A stretch of DNA of 5,559 bases from Candidatus Bathyarchaeota archaeon. Lineage in GTDB: Archaea > Thermoproteota > Bathyarchaeia > TCS64. Position numbers and translations under genes: made by a program. How positions within the stretch are numbered: the stretch's first letter is position 1; each line of letters starts with the position of its first letter. The DNA lies in assembly GCA_937877765.1 (NCBI GenBank), contig CALGBN010000211.1, positions 1 to 5,559 of the forward strand. Reading direction: 5' to 3'. The notes below the pieces were generated by a model. That model had not been told where the DNA came from, did no database searches, and was given only the letters and a program-made list of their open reading frames with translations. Below, piece after piece: positions 5,389 to 5,559 of this stretch.

Positions 5389-5558
5389 CAGCGTAGCTCC
5401 TCCGCAATCATGTTAATGACATCCACTTTAGAGCCTTTCTTATCAACAAGGATAACCCCCGTTCGTTTCCATGGATACTTACTATAAGCCTTTCCCGGCT
5501 GAAGAACGGGTTTTAATCCAAGCTTTAATGATGCTTTCTCTATGTCCTCGATCTTTGG
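5388..5558 (-). CDS. srp19: Signal recognition particle 19 kDa protein SRP19 (C-terminal part only)
   Basis: Partial gene: the N-terminal part lies beyond the right end of the window. The visible 56 residues read as the C-terminal portion of SRP19, with an IEDIEKASLKLGLKP helix (3-17), a KAYSKYPWKRTG stretch (23-34), which corresponds to the family's KAYPR..W...GR region, and VDKKGSKVDVINMIAEEL (38-55). SRP19 binds the tips of helices 6 and 8 of 7S RNA and readies it for SRP54 binding, in the co-translational protein targeting pathway. The stop TGA (5390-5388) overlaps the gar1 start by one base, so the two are translationally coupled. Nothing suggests that the gene is broken. Confidence 0.9.
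   Translation of the reverse strand, partial: PKIEDIEKASLKLGLKPVLQPGKAYSKYPWKRTGVILVDKKGSKVDVINMIAEELR
5397..5403 (-). promoter_or_regulatory. Ribosome binding site for gar1
   Basis: The minus strand reads GGAGGAG within the last codons of SRP19, eight bases before the gar1 ATG. Sequence and spacing are the same as before the proposed CTG start of rnp3, which makes this site the internal reference for that call. Confidence 0.75.
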
Positions 5559-5559
5559 G

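Overview
The window looks like archaeal chromosomal DNA, most likely from the TACK side (Thermoproteota, possibly a Bathyarchaeia-like lineage). This rests on gene content: archaeal RNase P subunit Rpp30, a DUF54/COG1325 RNA-binding protein, archaeal Gar1, SRP19, archaeal-type Elp3 and ribosomal protein S30e. As far as I recall, S30e is missing from Euryarchaeota but present in TACK and related lineages. T-rich TATA-like boxes lie about 25-40 bases before several genes, which also fits an archaeon. The exact lineage is an inference. The first 64 bases are not biological: they are a Nextera/Illumina P7 index adapter, so this is the end of an assembled contig and genomic sequence begins at 65.

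Layout. On the minus strand, read from 3707 down to 68, there is one co-oriented series: DUF54 RNA-binding protein, Rpp30 (rnp3), a metallo-beta-lactamase (MBL) fold hydrolase, S30e, and Elp3. The first three genes overlap and look translationally coupled. S30e and Elp3 follow after gaps of 43 and 36 bases, each with a possible promoter of its own. On the plus strand, a complete tRNA-Arg(UCG) with encoded CCA (3807-3882) is divergent from DUF54 and is followed after 42 bases by an alanine racemase gene (3925-5097). The right edge returns to the minus strand, with the C-terminal part of SRP19 (cut by the window end) overlapping Gar1. Gar1 and alr converge and overlap by 9 bases at their 3' ends.

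Most of the window concerns RNA and translation. RNase P matures tRNA 5' ends, Elp3 modifies wobble uridines, Gar1 belongs to the H/ACA pseudouridylation particle, SRP19 helps assemble signal recognition particle RNA, S30e is in the small ribosomal subunit, and a tRNA gene is present. The two outliers are alr, a bacterial-type PLP enzyme lying between two archaeal informational blocks, and the MBL hydrolase, which overlaps the RNase P gene.

Start codons are notable. Rpp30 appears to begin at CTG, placed 8 bases after a GGAGGAG ribosome binding site. Gar1 has exactly the same arrangement before its ATG. Elp3 and probably the MBL gene begin at TTG. I see no CRISPR array, insertion sequence or clear defence system.
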